64,000 nucleotides of DNA from CAZDDB01 sp963843285 (GTDB lineage: Bacteria; Acidobacteriota; HRBIN11; JAKEFK01), in assembly GCA_963843285.1 (NCBI GenBank), contig CAWJJO010000017.1, forward strand, positions 1 to 64,000. The letters run 5' to 3'. The notes under the pieces were generated by a model, which was not told where the DNA came from, ran no database searches, and saw only the letters and a list, made by a program, of their open reading frames with translations. Numbering within the stretch: position 1 is the stretch's first letter; each line of letters opens with the position of its first letter. Made by a program: the position numbers and the translations under genes. Shown here in pieces: positions 53,129 through 63,754 of the stretch.

Positions 53129-56100
53129 TGGGGACGCCAACCGCGATCTTTTATGAAGCGAATGCCGGCACAGGCAAAACACGAACTCTAACGAAGTTCA
53201 TACTGCAGGCAGTCCAGGACGGAATTTCGCTGGAAAGAATTTGCGCGCTCACCTTCACAGACAAAGCTGCAAATGAAATGCTCGATCGCCTTCGTTCGGG
53301 GGTCGCGCAGCTCGTTTCGGATGGAATTCTGGAGCCGTCCCAAATGCAATTGGCAGGAAAGTGCTTCATCGGTACGATTCATGCTTTCTGTCTTCAGCTC
53401 CTAAAACGATTTGCGCCTCAGTTATCGCTACCGCCGATCTTTGACATCGATCCGCAGGAAGAGAAATTCCAGGCGCTTTTCGAAAACCGGTGGGACGAAT
53501 TTCTATCTCGCCTCCTGGCCTCTCCATCGCCGGTGGATCAAAACCTAATACGCTCGCTTGGAGTCACAACGCTTCGCCTGCTGGCCGAACAACTGGTGAA
53601 GACGCGCTACGAATTTCAACTGGGAAGCGACGATCTCGGCTGGCTGGCGCGAGATCTGGCGAACAGCAAGAAATGGGGATTCAAAAAAAATACGCTAGGC
53701 GAATTCGCTTCCCGTCTCGTAAAAGATTTTGAATTGCATCGCTCTATCCTGAGCGCCATGGTGCAGATGAGAAAATTGAAAGCGCCGTACCATGCGCCGG
53801 TCAAAGACTTGCTCGCCTGTCAAAACATCGATCTGCACAATGCTGTCACCGTGGTCCAGGAACGTTTTGTAAAGCCATTTCTGGGTGAGTATCACGGCTC
53901 GGGATATGTACTTTACGATGACCTGCTGATCTTCGCGCACAAACTGCTGACCGACCGGCAGATCCGGAGTGAAATGAAGGATCGTTACGATCTGGTGCTC
54001 GTGGATGAAATGCAGGACACGGACGCAGTTCAGTACGAGATCATTCTCTATCTGTGCGAAAAGAAGGATCAGCACCGGAACGTCACTCTGCACGAAGTTT
54101 TCGATGGGACGGGCAAGTTTGAATTGGAATCGGGCAAGCTATTTGTTGTCGGAGACCCGAAACAGTCGATCTATGGCTTCAGGAATGCGGACCTCTCCGC
54201 GTATGAAAGCGTGAAAACGGTCTTGCAAAAAAGCGGCGCCGAAATTCGACAGCTTGCCGGCAACTATCGTTCGTGCAGCAATCTGGTGGAATTCTCAAAC
54301 ATTCTTGCCTCCAATCTGTTTCCCACTTTGCAGCCGCACGATTCAGAAGCGCGAACAGATACCTGTCCGGAAAAGAAGCTGAACGACTGTGTTCATTTTG
54401 TAAGGATCCATTCACCCGATAAGGAGCGCGTGCATCTACGAATTCTGTCGGAAGCGAACTGGATTGCGCGCAAGATCCGCAGCCTTGTGGATTCCGGGCA
54501 GGCGAAATACGAGGATTTCGGAGTTCTATTGCGCAAACTGGTGCATTCGCATCTGTATGTCGATGCCCTTTCGGCCCAGGATATCCCGGTGATCATTGAG
54601 GGTGAGCGGTTCTTTTACCGGTCCCAGGAGGTCATCGATTTCATCAATCTTCTGAAGTTTATTGTTGATGACAAAGATGATGTAGCGCTTGCCGGAATGT
54701 TGCGCTCCCCGCTGTTTGGAATGAGCGATCGAGAAAGCGCGGTGTTCTTCAATGAGTATCATCGGAGCGCAGGCGTATGGAGCGCAGGCGTCCCGCCTGC
54801 ATTAGGGGCCGCAGGCATCTTGCCTGCTCTGATGGACCGCATCTTTGAGATCCGAAAACAGATCCATCTCCTGAGTCCCGCATCACTGATCGATCTCGTA
54901 TTGAAGAAACTACCGGTGCTCACGGTTGCCGGTCTTGCGTACGGAAGTTACCGCAGCACGCTGGCTCCGCTCAATATTTTACGGGTCCACAAATATGCTG
55001 TGGAGCTGGAAACGGATCCGGCCTTCAACCTGTTTCATTTTGTTTCCATGCTTACTGAGTTTTCACGGGAGGGAAAGGAGCGTGGCCAGGAGCCGCTGGC
55101 GGACGAAGGTTTGGACGCCGTGCGTATGATGAGTATCCACAACTCGAAGGGTCTGGATTTTCCGATCGTGTTTGTGCCGTTAACGGATTACGAAATTCGC
55201 CGCTCCGGAACTGTTTCTACAGAGATTGTTCACGATTGGGAAACAGGCGTAGCCGGTCTGAAAGTAAACTGGGTAACGGAAGCAAATTACCTCGGACTGA
55301 AATACGGCGAGGGCGCGGTAGTCCCGGAGGAAGGCGTTCTCGAAGATGAGGAGAAACGGGTCTTGTATGTTGCCGCCACAAGGGCAAAGAAAGAAATCTA
55401 TTTTTGTTGTCTGGAAAATGGGAGCGGGAAAGAAGTGCTGCTGTTGCTGCAAAACATGTTTCCGTTTTTGCAAACGAAGGAAGAAGCGTCCGCTTCTACT
55501 TTTCTGCAAGTATCCGGCGGCAAGGATCCCGGTAGGTATGAGCCGTTACAACCTGTCCTGGAGAAGTGGAGGAAAGTCCAGGAGGCATCTCTTCTTCGCG
55601 CAGGTGTTGTGGTCGACAGTGTGACGAGTGAAGCGGAGAAAATGGAGCCGGGTGAAGAGCAACTGGCGGAGATCGCCGCGCGCGCAAAGCAATCGGGAGG
55701 GACGCTGGTTGGATTGCTCTGTCATGGAGCCTTGGAAAGATGGGATTTTCAGCAAGCCGGCGATCTGGATCATCTTTTGAGGATCGAAAAAGGAAAATAC
55801 GCGCGCAACTTCAGCAAGAATCAAATGGATCGCGCCGCGGAAGCCGGCAGTGATATCCTGCGAACCTTTGTGAATTCTCCAGCAGCAAGATGGCTGAGCA
55901 CTGTTGAAATCATTGGAAGAGAAGTGCCGATTACGTACTTCGACCGTCCATCACGCAAAATTCTGTCCGGGAAAATCGATCTGCTTGCGAAGGATGGTGA
56001 GAAACACTGGATCGTCGATTACAAAACAGATCGGGCTCTCACCGAGGCAATGCGCAAACGCTATGCCGAACAAATGCGGCTTTACTCTCTCGCGTTATCA

Positions 56101-56181
56101 GAGTCGCTGAATATTGCGGGCACTCCGGAAATTTCCTGTAGATTGCTGCTTGTTCGAACGGGCGAAATGATTAATGTCTGA
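53128..56181 (+). CDS. AddA-like UvrD helicase/nuclease
   Basis: 1,017 residues from GTG 53128. SF1A motifs: Walker A 'EANAGTGKTRTL' (8-19), 'ALTFTDKAANEM', 'VLVDEMQDTDAVQYEI' (~290), 'VVGDPKQSIYGFRNADL', 'LAGNYRSC', 'MMSIHNSKGLDFPIVFVPL' (~670), 'LYVAATRAKKEIYF'. C-terminal nuclease 'LSGKIDLLAKDGEKHWIVDYKTDRAL' with D...D-x-K. Residues ~545-568 ('RSAGVWSAGVPPALGAAG') are REP family B in frame, in the 2B-like region. Partner of the AddB-like protein. Function: double-strand-break end resection. Confidence 0.9.
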   Translation: MGTPTAIFYEANAGTGKTRTLTKFILQAVQDGISLERICALTFTDKAANEMLDRLRSGVAQLVSDGILEPSQMQLAGKCFIGTIHAFCLQLLKRFAPQLSLPPIFDIDPQEEKFQALFENRWDEFLSRLLASPSPVDQNLIRSLGVTTLRLLAEQLVKTRYEFQLGSDDLGWLARDLANSKKWGFKKNTLGEFASRLVKDFELHRSILSAMVQMRKLKAPYHAPVKDLLACQNIDLHNAVTVVQERFVKPFLGEYHGSGYVLYDDLLIFAHKLLTDRQIRSEMKDRYDLVLVDEMQDTDAVQYEIILYLCEKKDQHRNVTLHEVFDGTGKFELESGKLFVVGDPKQSIYGFRNADLSAYESVKTVLQKSGAEIRQLAGNYRSCSNLVEFSNILASNLFPTLQPHDSEARTDTCPEKKLNDCVHFVRIHSPDKERVHLRILSEANWIARKIRSLVDSGQAKYEDFGVLLRKLVHSHLYVDALSAQDIPVIIEGERFFYRSQEVIDFINLLKFIVDDKDDVALAGMLRSPLFGMSDRESAVFFNEYHRSAGVWSAGVPPALGAAGILPALMDRIFEIRKQIHLLSPASLIDLVLKKLPVLTVAGLAYGSYRSTLAPLNILRVHKYAVELETDPAFNLFHFVSMLTEFSREGKERGQEPLADEGLDAVRMMSIHNSKGLDFPIVFVPLTDYEIRRSGTVSTEIVHDWETGVAGLKVNWVTEANYLGLKYGEGAVVPEEGVLEDEEKRVLYVAATRAKKEIYFCCLENGSGKEVLLLLQNMFPFLQTKEEASASTFLQVSGGKDPGRYEPLQPVLEKWRKVQEASLLRAGVVVDSVTSEAEKMEPGEEQLAEIAARAKQSGGTLVGLLCHGALERWDFQQAGDLDHLLRIEKGKYARNFSKNQMDRAAEAGSDILRTFVNSPAARWLSTVEIIGREVPITYFDRPSRKILSGKIDLLAKDGEKHWIVDYKTDRALTEAMRKRYAEQMRLYSLALSESLNIAGTPEISCRLLLVRTGEMINV
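54764..54830. repeat. REP family B inside the AddA-like gene
   Basis: GCGCAGGCGTCCCGCCTGCA and GCCGCAGGCATCTTGCCTGC, preceded by GAGCGCAGGCGTATG. Two hairpins, reading frame kept. Confidence 0.82.
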
Positions 56182-56188
56182 GTGCTTG

Positions 56189-56264
56189 TAGGGGCGACCC
56201 TTGTGGTCGCCCGCCTCGAAGAATTTGCGATTTTCATGAAGGCGACCACAAGGGTCGCCCCTAC
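56189..56264. repeat. REP family D hairpin
   Basis: GTAGGGGCGACCCTTGTGGT ... AGGCGACCACAAGGGTCGCC. It sits between convergent stops (56181 and 56261); its last bases overlap the stop codon of the EEP gene. Confidence 0.82.
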
Positions 56265-57733
56265 TCCATTATCGTAAAGCGTACAGTGGCAAGCATCACG
56301 TAGGAGTCTTCGCGCATCAGCCGCAGCTCGTATTCACCGGGCGCCAGCGGTTCTCGAAGCACTTTGCTGTCAAACAAGAGCGAGCCATCCACTTTCGCGC
56401 CGGTATAAACAAAGGCCATGTAGCCGCCGTACAGATCGGGATCGTTGGCGTGATAAACGCCGATCCAATCATTTTTCATTCCGGGAGCATTTCGCCAGAA
56501 GACTTGGATGGCTTCCCCCGGTTTGAAGGTGGACTTCTCGAGTCGCAATTCCGGAACCGCATCTTTTGCCAGGATATGAAATGAAGTTCTTACTAATTCT
56601 TTAGAGTGGGCATCCAGCAGGACTGCATCGTACATCCCGGGAGCGATGCTGGTGGAACCGAATTTGAAAGACCGGCGTGTGGAAATGACGTCCGGGCCTT
56701 TCGCCGAAACAACCGCATCTTCGGCAGGGTTCCCTTCATGAGGTACGATCACTACACCCCAGTTACCGAAATCAGGAGTTTGGAAGCGTACAAGAAAATC
56801 ACTGCCCTGTACGAATAAAGGCGTATCCACCGCAATGAGCGCTGGAGATGGCGCCGGAACAACACGAAACGTAGATACAACCGCGCGGTGGTCCGATGGA
56901 TACGGATCGACTGCGATGTCTACCGCAGGATTGTTTACCTCTCCGATCATTTTGCTTTCCAGGGTGGTTGTGTTTCCGCCGGTCCAAATCATATCGATGC
57001 GATCAAACAATTCATCCGCTTTCACCCAGGGATGAGGATATCCGGGTGTCCATGTTAATCCCGGTGTCTGTATGGGATCCGGATGGGCTTCGCGATACGA
57101 ATCTCGAAGTCCCGCATCCGCAATTGCCAGGGTAACGGGCCATTCGACTGGAAAGCGCACTTGTGGACGCACTGTTGCGGCTTGTTTGGTCCAATCCAGA
57201 TGGGATGGAGTATTGAAATCGCCTGTAAAAAAAACGGGAATACCGCGGGCCATGACTTCGGCTAGCGCTTTCACATACGGTTTCACTTCGGGCAAACGAA
57301 CTTGTTCCTCTGTTGTCAGAACCTCCTGCAAGCTCTTGCCATCACGGACCAGATCGGGACCGGATGGACTGCTGGTGAGATGAACATTCGCAAAAGCTAG
57401 AATCCGACCCGGCCGGGCAAGTACCAGAGTGTACGGATAACTGTGATCGTTTGTATCCGGATCGAATAAAGGATAGCGGGAAATGATGTTGCGCTTCTCA
57501 TCCACAAACGAATATCCGGCCGCATTTGCGAGCGGCCGCAGATTACCGTCCGGTTCCTGTATGCCAATTAGATCCGGATGCGCGGATCGAATAACTTCAG
57601 AAGTCTGAGCGAAGCTGACCTGCTCTCCTCCATACCAGATATTAAAAGTCATCACACGCAACTCGATTTCATCTGATTGGGAGAACAAGGGTGATAGGAG
57701 ACACAACAACAAAATCAATGTTTGTTTTTTCAT
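56261..57733 (-). CDS. Secreted endonuclease/exonuclease/phosphatase-family protein
   Basis: 490 residues from ATG 57733 (frame open to 57778). Signal peptide 'MKKQTLILLLCLLSPLFSQS'. EEP fold: 'LRVMTFNIWYGG', 'PDLIGIQEPDG', 'FANVHLTSSPSGPD', 'PVFFTGDFNTPSHLDW', 'DRIDMIWTGG', 'PYPSDHRAVVSTF'. The C-terminal ~170 residues are two beta-sandwich repeats ('FKPGEAIQVFWRNAPGMKNDWIGVYHAND' region and an earlier degenerate copy). May act on nucleic acids or phospholipids outside the cytoplasm. Confidence 0.88.
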   Translation of the reverse strand: MKKQTLILLLCLLSPLFSQSDEIELRVMTFNIWYGGEQVSFAQTSEVIRSAHPDLIGIQEPDGNLRPLANAAGYSFVDEKRNIISRYPLFDPDTNDHSYPYTLVLARPGRILAFANVHLTSSPSGPDLVRDGKSLQEVLTTEEQVRLPEVKPYVKALAEVMARGIPVFFTGDFNTPSHLDWTKQAATVRPQVRFPVEWPVTLAIADAGLRDSYREAHPDPIQTPGLTWTPGYPHPWVKADELFDRIDMIWTGGNTTTLESKMIGEVNNPAVDIAVDPYPSDHRAVVSTFRVVPAPSPALIAVDTPLFVQGSDFLVRFQTPDFGNWGVVIVPHEGNPAEDAVVSAKGPDVISTRRSFKFGSTSIAPGMYDAVLLDAHSKELVRTSFHILAKDAVPELRLEKSTFKPGEAIQVFWRNAPGMKNDWIGVYHANDPDLYGGYMAFVYTGAKVDGSLLFDSKVLREPLAPGEYELRLMREDSYVMLATVRFTIME

Positions 57734-57860
57734 CGGTTTTCGCTGTACTCGAATTTTACACCAGCATGTGCTTTGCATCGTTGCGTCTCTGTGAAAAATC
57801 CTTCCTCTTGACGGGAAACTGTTTCCTTGGATAATAGGAGGTTTGAAAGGAGGAAAATCG

Positions 57861-58343
57861 ATGAAATCGATTCTTGGAGTTTTGCTGACAATTGGTGTGA
57901 TTTGCGCTTTTGCGGTTTCCGCAGAGGATATGAAAATGGGTGCTATGCCGGATCATGTGGTTCTAACACCTGATCAGGTGAAATGGGGTCCTTCAGACTT
58001 TCCCGGTTTATCGATGGCTGTAATGCAAGGAGATCCTTCCAAAGCGGGTGACGAATTCACTGTGTGGTTGAAAGCGCCGGCCGGATTTAAGTTTGCGCCG
58101 CACTGGCATCCAACCGATGAAAATGTCGTGGTGCTTGAGGGGAAATTGGGCCTTGGAATGGGAGACACGATGGATGATTCAGGACCGGAAGCCGGGCCTG
58201 GTACCTACGCAAGAGTTGCGAAAGAGGCCCATCACTTTGCATGGTCCAAGGAAGGAGCGGTTATCGCCGTTTACGGAATCGGTCCTTTTCAGATCAATTT
58301 CGTAAATCCTGCCGATGATCCACGTCCCAAACCTGCCAAGTAG
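57861..58343 (+). CDS. Secreted cupin-domain protein
   Basis: 160 residues from ATG 57861 with a strong GAAAGGAGG ribosome site. Signal peptide 'MKSILGVLLTIGVICAFAVS'. Single cupin: 'GFKFAPHWHPTDENVVVLEGKLGLGMGD' region gives the H-x-H...E metal motif and 'YARVAKEAHHFAWSKEGAVI' the second motif with His. Probably metal-binding and periplasmic; reaction unknown. Confidence 0.88.
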   Translation: MKSILGVLLTIGVICAFAVSAEDMKMGAMPDHVVLTPDQVKWGPSDFPGLSMAVMQGDPSKAGDEFTVWLKAPAGFKFAPHWHPTDENVVVLEGKLGLGMGDTMDDSGPEAGPGTYARVAKEAHHFAWSKEGAVIAVYGIGPFQINFVNPADDPRPKPAK

Positions 58344-58365
58344 TTAAGATCTCTATTCTGATTTT

Positions 58366-58442
58366 GGAGTCGCGGGCCTCCGTGCCCGCGACAAGTGATG
58401 AATTCCGGTAGGCGGGCGGGCACTGAGGCCCGCCCCCCTCCA
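58366..58442. repeat. REP family E hairpin pair
   Basis: GAGTCGCGGGCCTCCGTGCC then GGCGGGCGGGCACTGAGGCC: two GC-rich hairpins built on CGGGCCTCxGTGCCCG, between cupin and ABC exporter. Confidence 0.7.
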
Positions 58443-58483
58443 GTCTTCGAAAGGGTCCACACAGGTATAATAAGTTCGACGGT

Positions 58484-60675
58484 ATGGACCAATCAGACAC
58501 TCCCCAGGTGATGGGCATCGCCGAATTCATGGCAGCCCTGTACACGTATCTCCGGCCCTATCGCTTGCAAACGGTTTTCGTCCTGATTCTGTTGCTGGTG
58601 AACACAGTCTTCCTGATGGGGTGGCCCCTCAGTTTCAAGTTCCTGATTGATCAAGGAATATCCAAACACAACGAAAGAATTCTGATTCTCACACTGGCTG
58701 CACTCGTTGCTGGTGTGATCATTGCATCGCTTGCCGGTCTGGCGCGGGGATATCTGTATGCGTATCTGAGCGCAAACGTATTAAACGACATCCGGCAAAA
58801 AGTGTTTATCCATCTACAGCAGCTTTCGATGAGTTATTACTTCAGAACACGCACCGCGGACATCATGGCGCGGTTCTCCACGGATCTGACGGCAATGGAG
58901 AATGCAGTGACATGGGCTGTCCCAAGTTTGATTACGCAGGGTCTGGGTGTTCTTGTGGGACTCGTGATCCTTTTCTCCCTGGAATGGCACATGGCTTTGC
59001 TGACTCTCATCGGATTGTTGCTTTGCGTTGTTGTGCCGCGAAGGATCGCCGCAGGCACTGCCCAGCTGGGTTACGAATTCAAGAGTAAGGAAGCGCAACT
59101 TTCGCAGACTGTTCAGGAAATTGTGAGCGTGCAGTCAGTGGTCAAAGCCTTCGGATTGGAAGAAAACGCAATTCGGGAATTCGCGGAAGAAGCCGCGGAT
59201 CTATCCCGAAGCTCCATCCGATTCAATTTTTCGGCGGACAACGTTGAGCGGATTCCAAACATCATCATTCTTCTATTCGAAATTCTTGTCATCGGAGTTG
59301 GAGTGCTTTTTGTGTTCAGACAACAACTGACCATTGGAACTCTGATCGCATTGCAGACACTTTATATTCACATCAGTTTCTCCGTGGGCGCGTTGACAAA
59401 AGTTGTGCCGGTGATTCTTCGTTCGGTCGGCGGATTGCAGCGAATTGAAGATCTGTTGGCCGAAAACCCGGAAGTTGCAGATCGGCCTGCCGCCATCGCA
59501 TTGCCGAGATTGTCTTCAGCCATCACATTTCAAGATGTAACCTTTGGATACGACGGCGGCCGGCCGGTTCTGGAAAAGATGAATCTTCAGATTCCGCGGG
59601 GATCCTATGTCGCTTTTGTAGGCCCGAGCGGCTGTGGAAAGAGCACCGTTCTGAATTTGCTGCTTCGCTTCTACGACCCTATTTCGGGAAGTGTGTTATT
59701 TGACGGCATAGACGCGAAGCAGGTAAAAACGGAATCGCTTCGCGCGCAGATTGGCATCGTGTTTCAGGATAGTTCTCTGTTCAATCGATCGATTCGTGAA
59801 AATATTCGAATGGGAAGACCCGGCGCAACGGATGAAGAAATTGTTGCAGCCGCTCAGGCAGCCGAGATCCATGATGCGATCCTTCGAGCTGTCCGGAGGC
59901 TACGATACCCTGGCCGGGGAATTGGGATCGAAGTTATCCGGTGGTCAGCGACAGCGGATTGCGATCGCGCGCGCGTTGCTTCGAGATCCTGAGATTCTGA
60001 TTCTGGACGAAGCGACGTCTGCTCTCGATCCGGAAACCGAAAGTGCAATCAATCAGACGCTCGCTCGCGTCGGCTCAGGCCGCACGATGGTGTCTGTGAC
60101 ACATCGTCTTGCCGCGGCCAGTGATGCCGATCGCATCTTTCTTTTGAAGGACGGGAAGGATTGCGGAACAGGGACGTCACGATGAGTTGTTGGCGTTGAA
60201 TGGTTTGTATGCGCAACTCTGGCACAAACAAAGCGGATTTTCTTTTAGCGAGGGCGCCGCCTGGGTAGAAGCATCGAAATTGAAGCGGTATCCGATTTTT
60301 CAGGATCTGAATTCGGGTTTGCTGGAAGAGATTTCGTCTTTGTTTGTAACTGAATCGTATCCGGCAGACCGCGTAGTGGTCCGCGAGGGAACCGAAGGCA
60401 ATCGATTCTACTTAATTGCGCGAGGGCGGGTGTCTGTGCAAAAAATGACCGCTAACGGCCAAGAAGAAAAGATCGCAACCCTTGAAGACGGCGACTATTT
60501 CGGTGAAATTTCACTGATCAGGAATGTTCCGCGCAATGCTACCATCCGTACGATCGCCCCTTCCATGATGTTGACCATCCACCGCGATATCTTTCAAAAC
60601 TTGCTCGATCGCGCGCCGGAAGTGCGCGAGAAAATCGAAAAGATGATTGCTGCCCGCACCCAGGGGGTTTTTTAG
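58484..60675 (+). CDS. ABC exporter with C-terminal cyclic-nucleotide-binding domain, two frame breaks
   Basis: From ATG 58484: six-helix exporter domain (~20-310), then the ATPase with Walker A 'GPSGCGKSTVL' (~380) and Q-loop 'IGIVFQDSSLFN'. Near 59880 one extra base shifts the frame; the signature 'KLSGGQRQRIAIARALL' and Walker B 'ILILDEATSALD' continue in the next frame. Near 60153 another extra base (GGG for GG) shifts again, and 'AEQGRHDELLALNGLYAQLW' leads into a cNMP-binding domain: 'REGTEGNRFYLIARGRVSVQK', 'LEDGDYFGEISLIRNVPRNA', ending at 60675. Both breaks fit single-base errors. Restored length about 730 residues. Homodimeric export; cNMP tail suggests regulation. Confidence 0.85.
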
Positions 60676-60857
60676 GATTCACCACGAAGGCACAAAGCCC
60701 ACAAAGAGAGGAAAGGATTTAAGCACGGAAGCACGGAATCCACGGAAAGCTCAATTGCAGCGCAGGCTTCCAGCCTGCATTATGGACCGCAGGCATCTTG
60801 CCTGCTCCCGAGCTAACCTTTAGTTCTTTGTGCTCTTCGTGTCTTTGTGGTGAATCC
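60674..60857. repeat. Long inverted repeat enclosing a family B REP
   Basis: GGATTCACCACGAAGGCACA (60674) pairs with TCTTTGTGGTGAATCC (to 60857). Inside are a CACGGAAGCACGGAATCCAC stretch and a family-B double hairpin at 60757-60808 (GCGCAGGCTTCCAGCCTGCA and CGCAGGCATCTTGCCTGC). It fills the gap between the convergent ABC and M16 genes. Confidence 0.75.
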
Positions 60858-60863
60858 TCTCCT

Positions 60864-63631
60864 CTACTTCATGAGATTCCCGTCCGTATCAATGGTTTGA
60901 ATCTTTCCGTAACCGAGCTCTTCGATTCCCTTCTGGATCTTTTCCCGATCACCGACAATTACCCACACCAGATTGTCCGGATGGACCAGCTTGCCCGCCG
61001 CTTTCTTCATGTCGTCCAGCGTAGTAGCCTGCACCCGGGACGGATACTGATCGAAATAATCTTCGGGCAGTCCGTATTGAACGATCTCACTGATGGAAGC
61101 CAATACCGCACTGTTTGTTTCCCACGAACCGGGAAGCGCGAGAATGAGATTGGACTTGGACATCGCCAGTTCATCTGCGACAACGGGTTTGTCTTTCACA
61201 ATCGCATTCAGCTCTTTGGTGACTTCCACCATCGATTCTTTGGTCTTATCGCTTTGGACAGGCGCATAGGCCAGGAAGAAACGTGGGCCGCGGGCGTTTG
61301 GAACAAACGTCCCTGATCATACGACCAGTGTTTGTCCTCACGAAGATTCATGTTGATACGAGAAATAAATGTTCCACCAAGAATATTATTCATGGTCTCA
61401 ATCGCAATCTCATCCGGATTCGCTTTCGGAGGCGCAACGTGCCCTGCAAAGATGATGGACTGAATCGCCCCCGGCTTATCTACCAGATAGACCGTTTGCG
61501 AGCCGGCCATCTTTACATCGCTGATGTTCTTCTTCGGAACATCTCCCTGCTTCCACGACGCAAACAGCTTTTCCAATTTGGGCTGAATTTCAGCGAGAGT
61601 GGTATCGCCCACCACAATGATGGTTGCGTTGTTCGGCTTGAACCATGTCTGTTGAAACTTTGCCAGGTCTTCACGAGTCAAAGCGGCAACTGATTTTTCG
61701 GTTCCAGAACCGGTGAAAGGCATGCCATATGCATGGCCTTGCCCGTATAACAAGAGCGGAAATACCCGCAGCGCCATCTGAATCGGGTTCGCTTTTTCGC
61801 GTTGAATCGCAGCGATCTGCTGTTTTTGCTGCAACAGAAAATCTTGCTGCGGAAACGACGGGTTTAGAATCACATCCGAATAAATTGCGAGCGATGGATC
61901 CAGATTGCTCTTGAGCGCGGACAGTGAAACAACCGAAGTATCCAGATTGGAGGAGGCGCTCAATGTTGCGCCAAGATTTGCCAGCTCTTCGCTGATCTGT
62001 AACGCGTTCCGGGTTTTTGTACCCTCATCCACCATTCCCATTGCAAGACTTGCTGTTCCGGGAGTAGCAAACTGATCGGCAGCATAACCAGCATCCAGAA
62101 GAAGGGAGAAGTTCACTACCGGAACGGCGTGGCGTTCAGCAACAATCAGTTTCATTCCATTGGAGAGTGTCGCTTTCTGCATGGACGCGAACTTTGGCGG
62201 CGCAGGTTCTCCTGCTTCCGGCATCTTTTTGCGGTCGGCGCCTGTGGGAGCCGTCGCGTATTCCGGAAATGGCGTTAGATCCAGCGTATACACCGGAGCG
62301 CCAAGCCATTCTTTTGCAGCGTCCTGCACATCTTTGATTGTGGCCTTCCGGATCCTGTCCAGCTTGGTTTTGTAAAAATCAGGACTTCCGCCGTACACTT
62401 CGCTTTGCGCAAGAATGTCCGATTTTCCGCCGAATCCGCCGATGCGTTCGACTCCACGGACAAAGGATGCGAAGTATTGTACTTTGACGCGGTCCAGCTC
62501 TGCTTGCGTTGGCCCTCCTGTCAGAAAACGCTGGAGTTCTTCATCGACTGTCTTTTCAATCTTCTGCAGGTCCTCACCCGGACGAGCAGTCGCTTCGATC
62601 CGGAATTGGGAGGCGATTTCCCGCGCATCCTGATAGGCGGTTACTGTTGTTGCGATTTGATCGTCGTACACAAGACGTTTGTAGAGACGCGAGGTTTTTC
62701 CCTGCGTGAGAACCGCTGCGGCTAGATCGAGATAGTGTGAGTCAGCGGAACCAAGACCAGGGACGTTCCAAATTTTATAGACCCGGGCTTGAGGCACTCG
62801 ATCCTGGACCGATTGACGCTGCGATTGTGGAAGCTTTGGAACCCATGTTTCATGTCTGGAAACGGGCGGCCCTGAAGGAATGTCACCAAAATATTTTTCC
62901 ACTCTTTCCTTTGCCGTTTTTGCATCGATATCCCCTGCAACGACGATCACCGCGTTTGCGGCGCCATAGTAACCGGCAAACCAGTCTTTCACATCCTCCA
63001 GAGAGGCGGCATTCAGATCTTCCATCGATCCGATCACAGTCCAGGAATAAGGATGCGCTGCGGGGAATGTCGCCTTTGTGATCAGCTCTTCGGCTACTGA
63101 ATATGGTTGATTTTCATACTGGCGCTTTTCATTCTGTACAACTCCCCGCTGCTCGTCCAATTTCGCTTTATCGATCGCGCCCACAAGGTGACCCATACGG
63201 TCCGACTCCAGCCAGAGCACTTGATCGAGTGCCGGCGCCGGAACGTTCTGGAAGTAGTTGGTACGGTCTTCGTTTGTAGTGCCGTTTAGATCGGTGGCGC
63301 CGAGACGCTCCAACGCCTGGAAATAATCCTTGTTGTAATTTTCACTTCCATTAAACATCAGATGTTCAAAAAGATGGGCAAATCCGCTCTTTCCGGGCCG
63401 TTCGTTCTTGGAGCCAACGTGATACCAGACGTTTACTGCAACGATCGGCGCTTTATGATCTTCGTGGACAATGAGCGTAAGACCGTTCGGTAAAACGAAT
63501 TTTTGGTAGGTAATGTCTACGTCGGGCAATGTGGGAGACTTGCCAGTGGCCTGAACAGCATCGATAGTTGAAGTGCTCAAGACAACCACCGCAAAGATGA
63601 AAAGGATTGAAAGTACGGAAACGACACGCAT
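60864..63631 (-). CDS. M16-family zinc peptidase (pitrilysin-like, two-domain), one frame break
   Basis: From ATG 63631: signal peptide 'VLSILFIFAVVVLSTSTID', inverted zinc motif H86-L-F-E-H90 ('FAHLFEHLMFNGS') with the distal Glu in 'QRGVVQNEKRQYEN'. A second inactive M16 repeat begins ~480 ('ATLSNGMKLIVAERHAVPV'). Near 61312 one base is extra or missing: 'EDKHWSYD' continues as 'RTFVPNARGPRFFLAYAPVQ' in another frame, and the C-terminus ends at 60864 ('TIDTDGNLMK'). Restored length about 920 residues. Periplasmic or outer-membrane-associated proteolysis. Confidence 0.88.
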
Positions 63632-63754
63632 GAAAACCTCCGCATAATGAAAGACCTCAGTGAGTTAAACTGTGAATTATATAGCGCAATTGCTGTTTTT
63701 GCAGCGGTTTTAGAAGATCGACAAATCCATCAGACTGTATTCAAATATATATAG

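Noticed and set aside
49868..56181. RecBCD rather than AddAB-like
   Set aside because: Two genes only, both with C-terminal nuclease domains and an Fe-S cluster in the first product; no RecD-like gene nearby.
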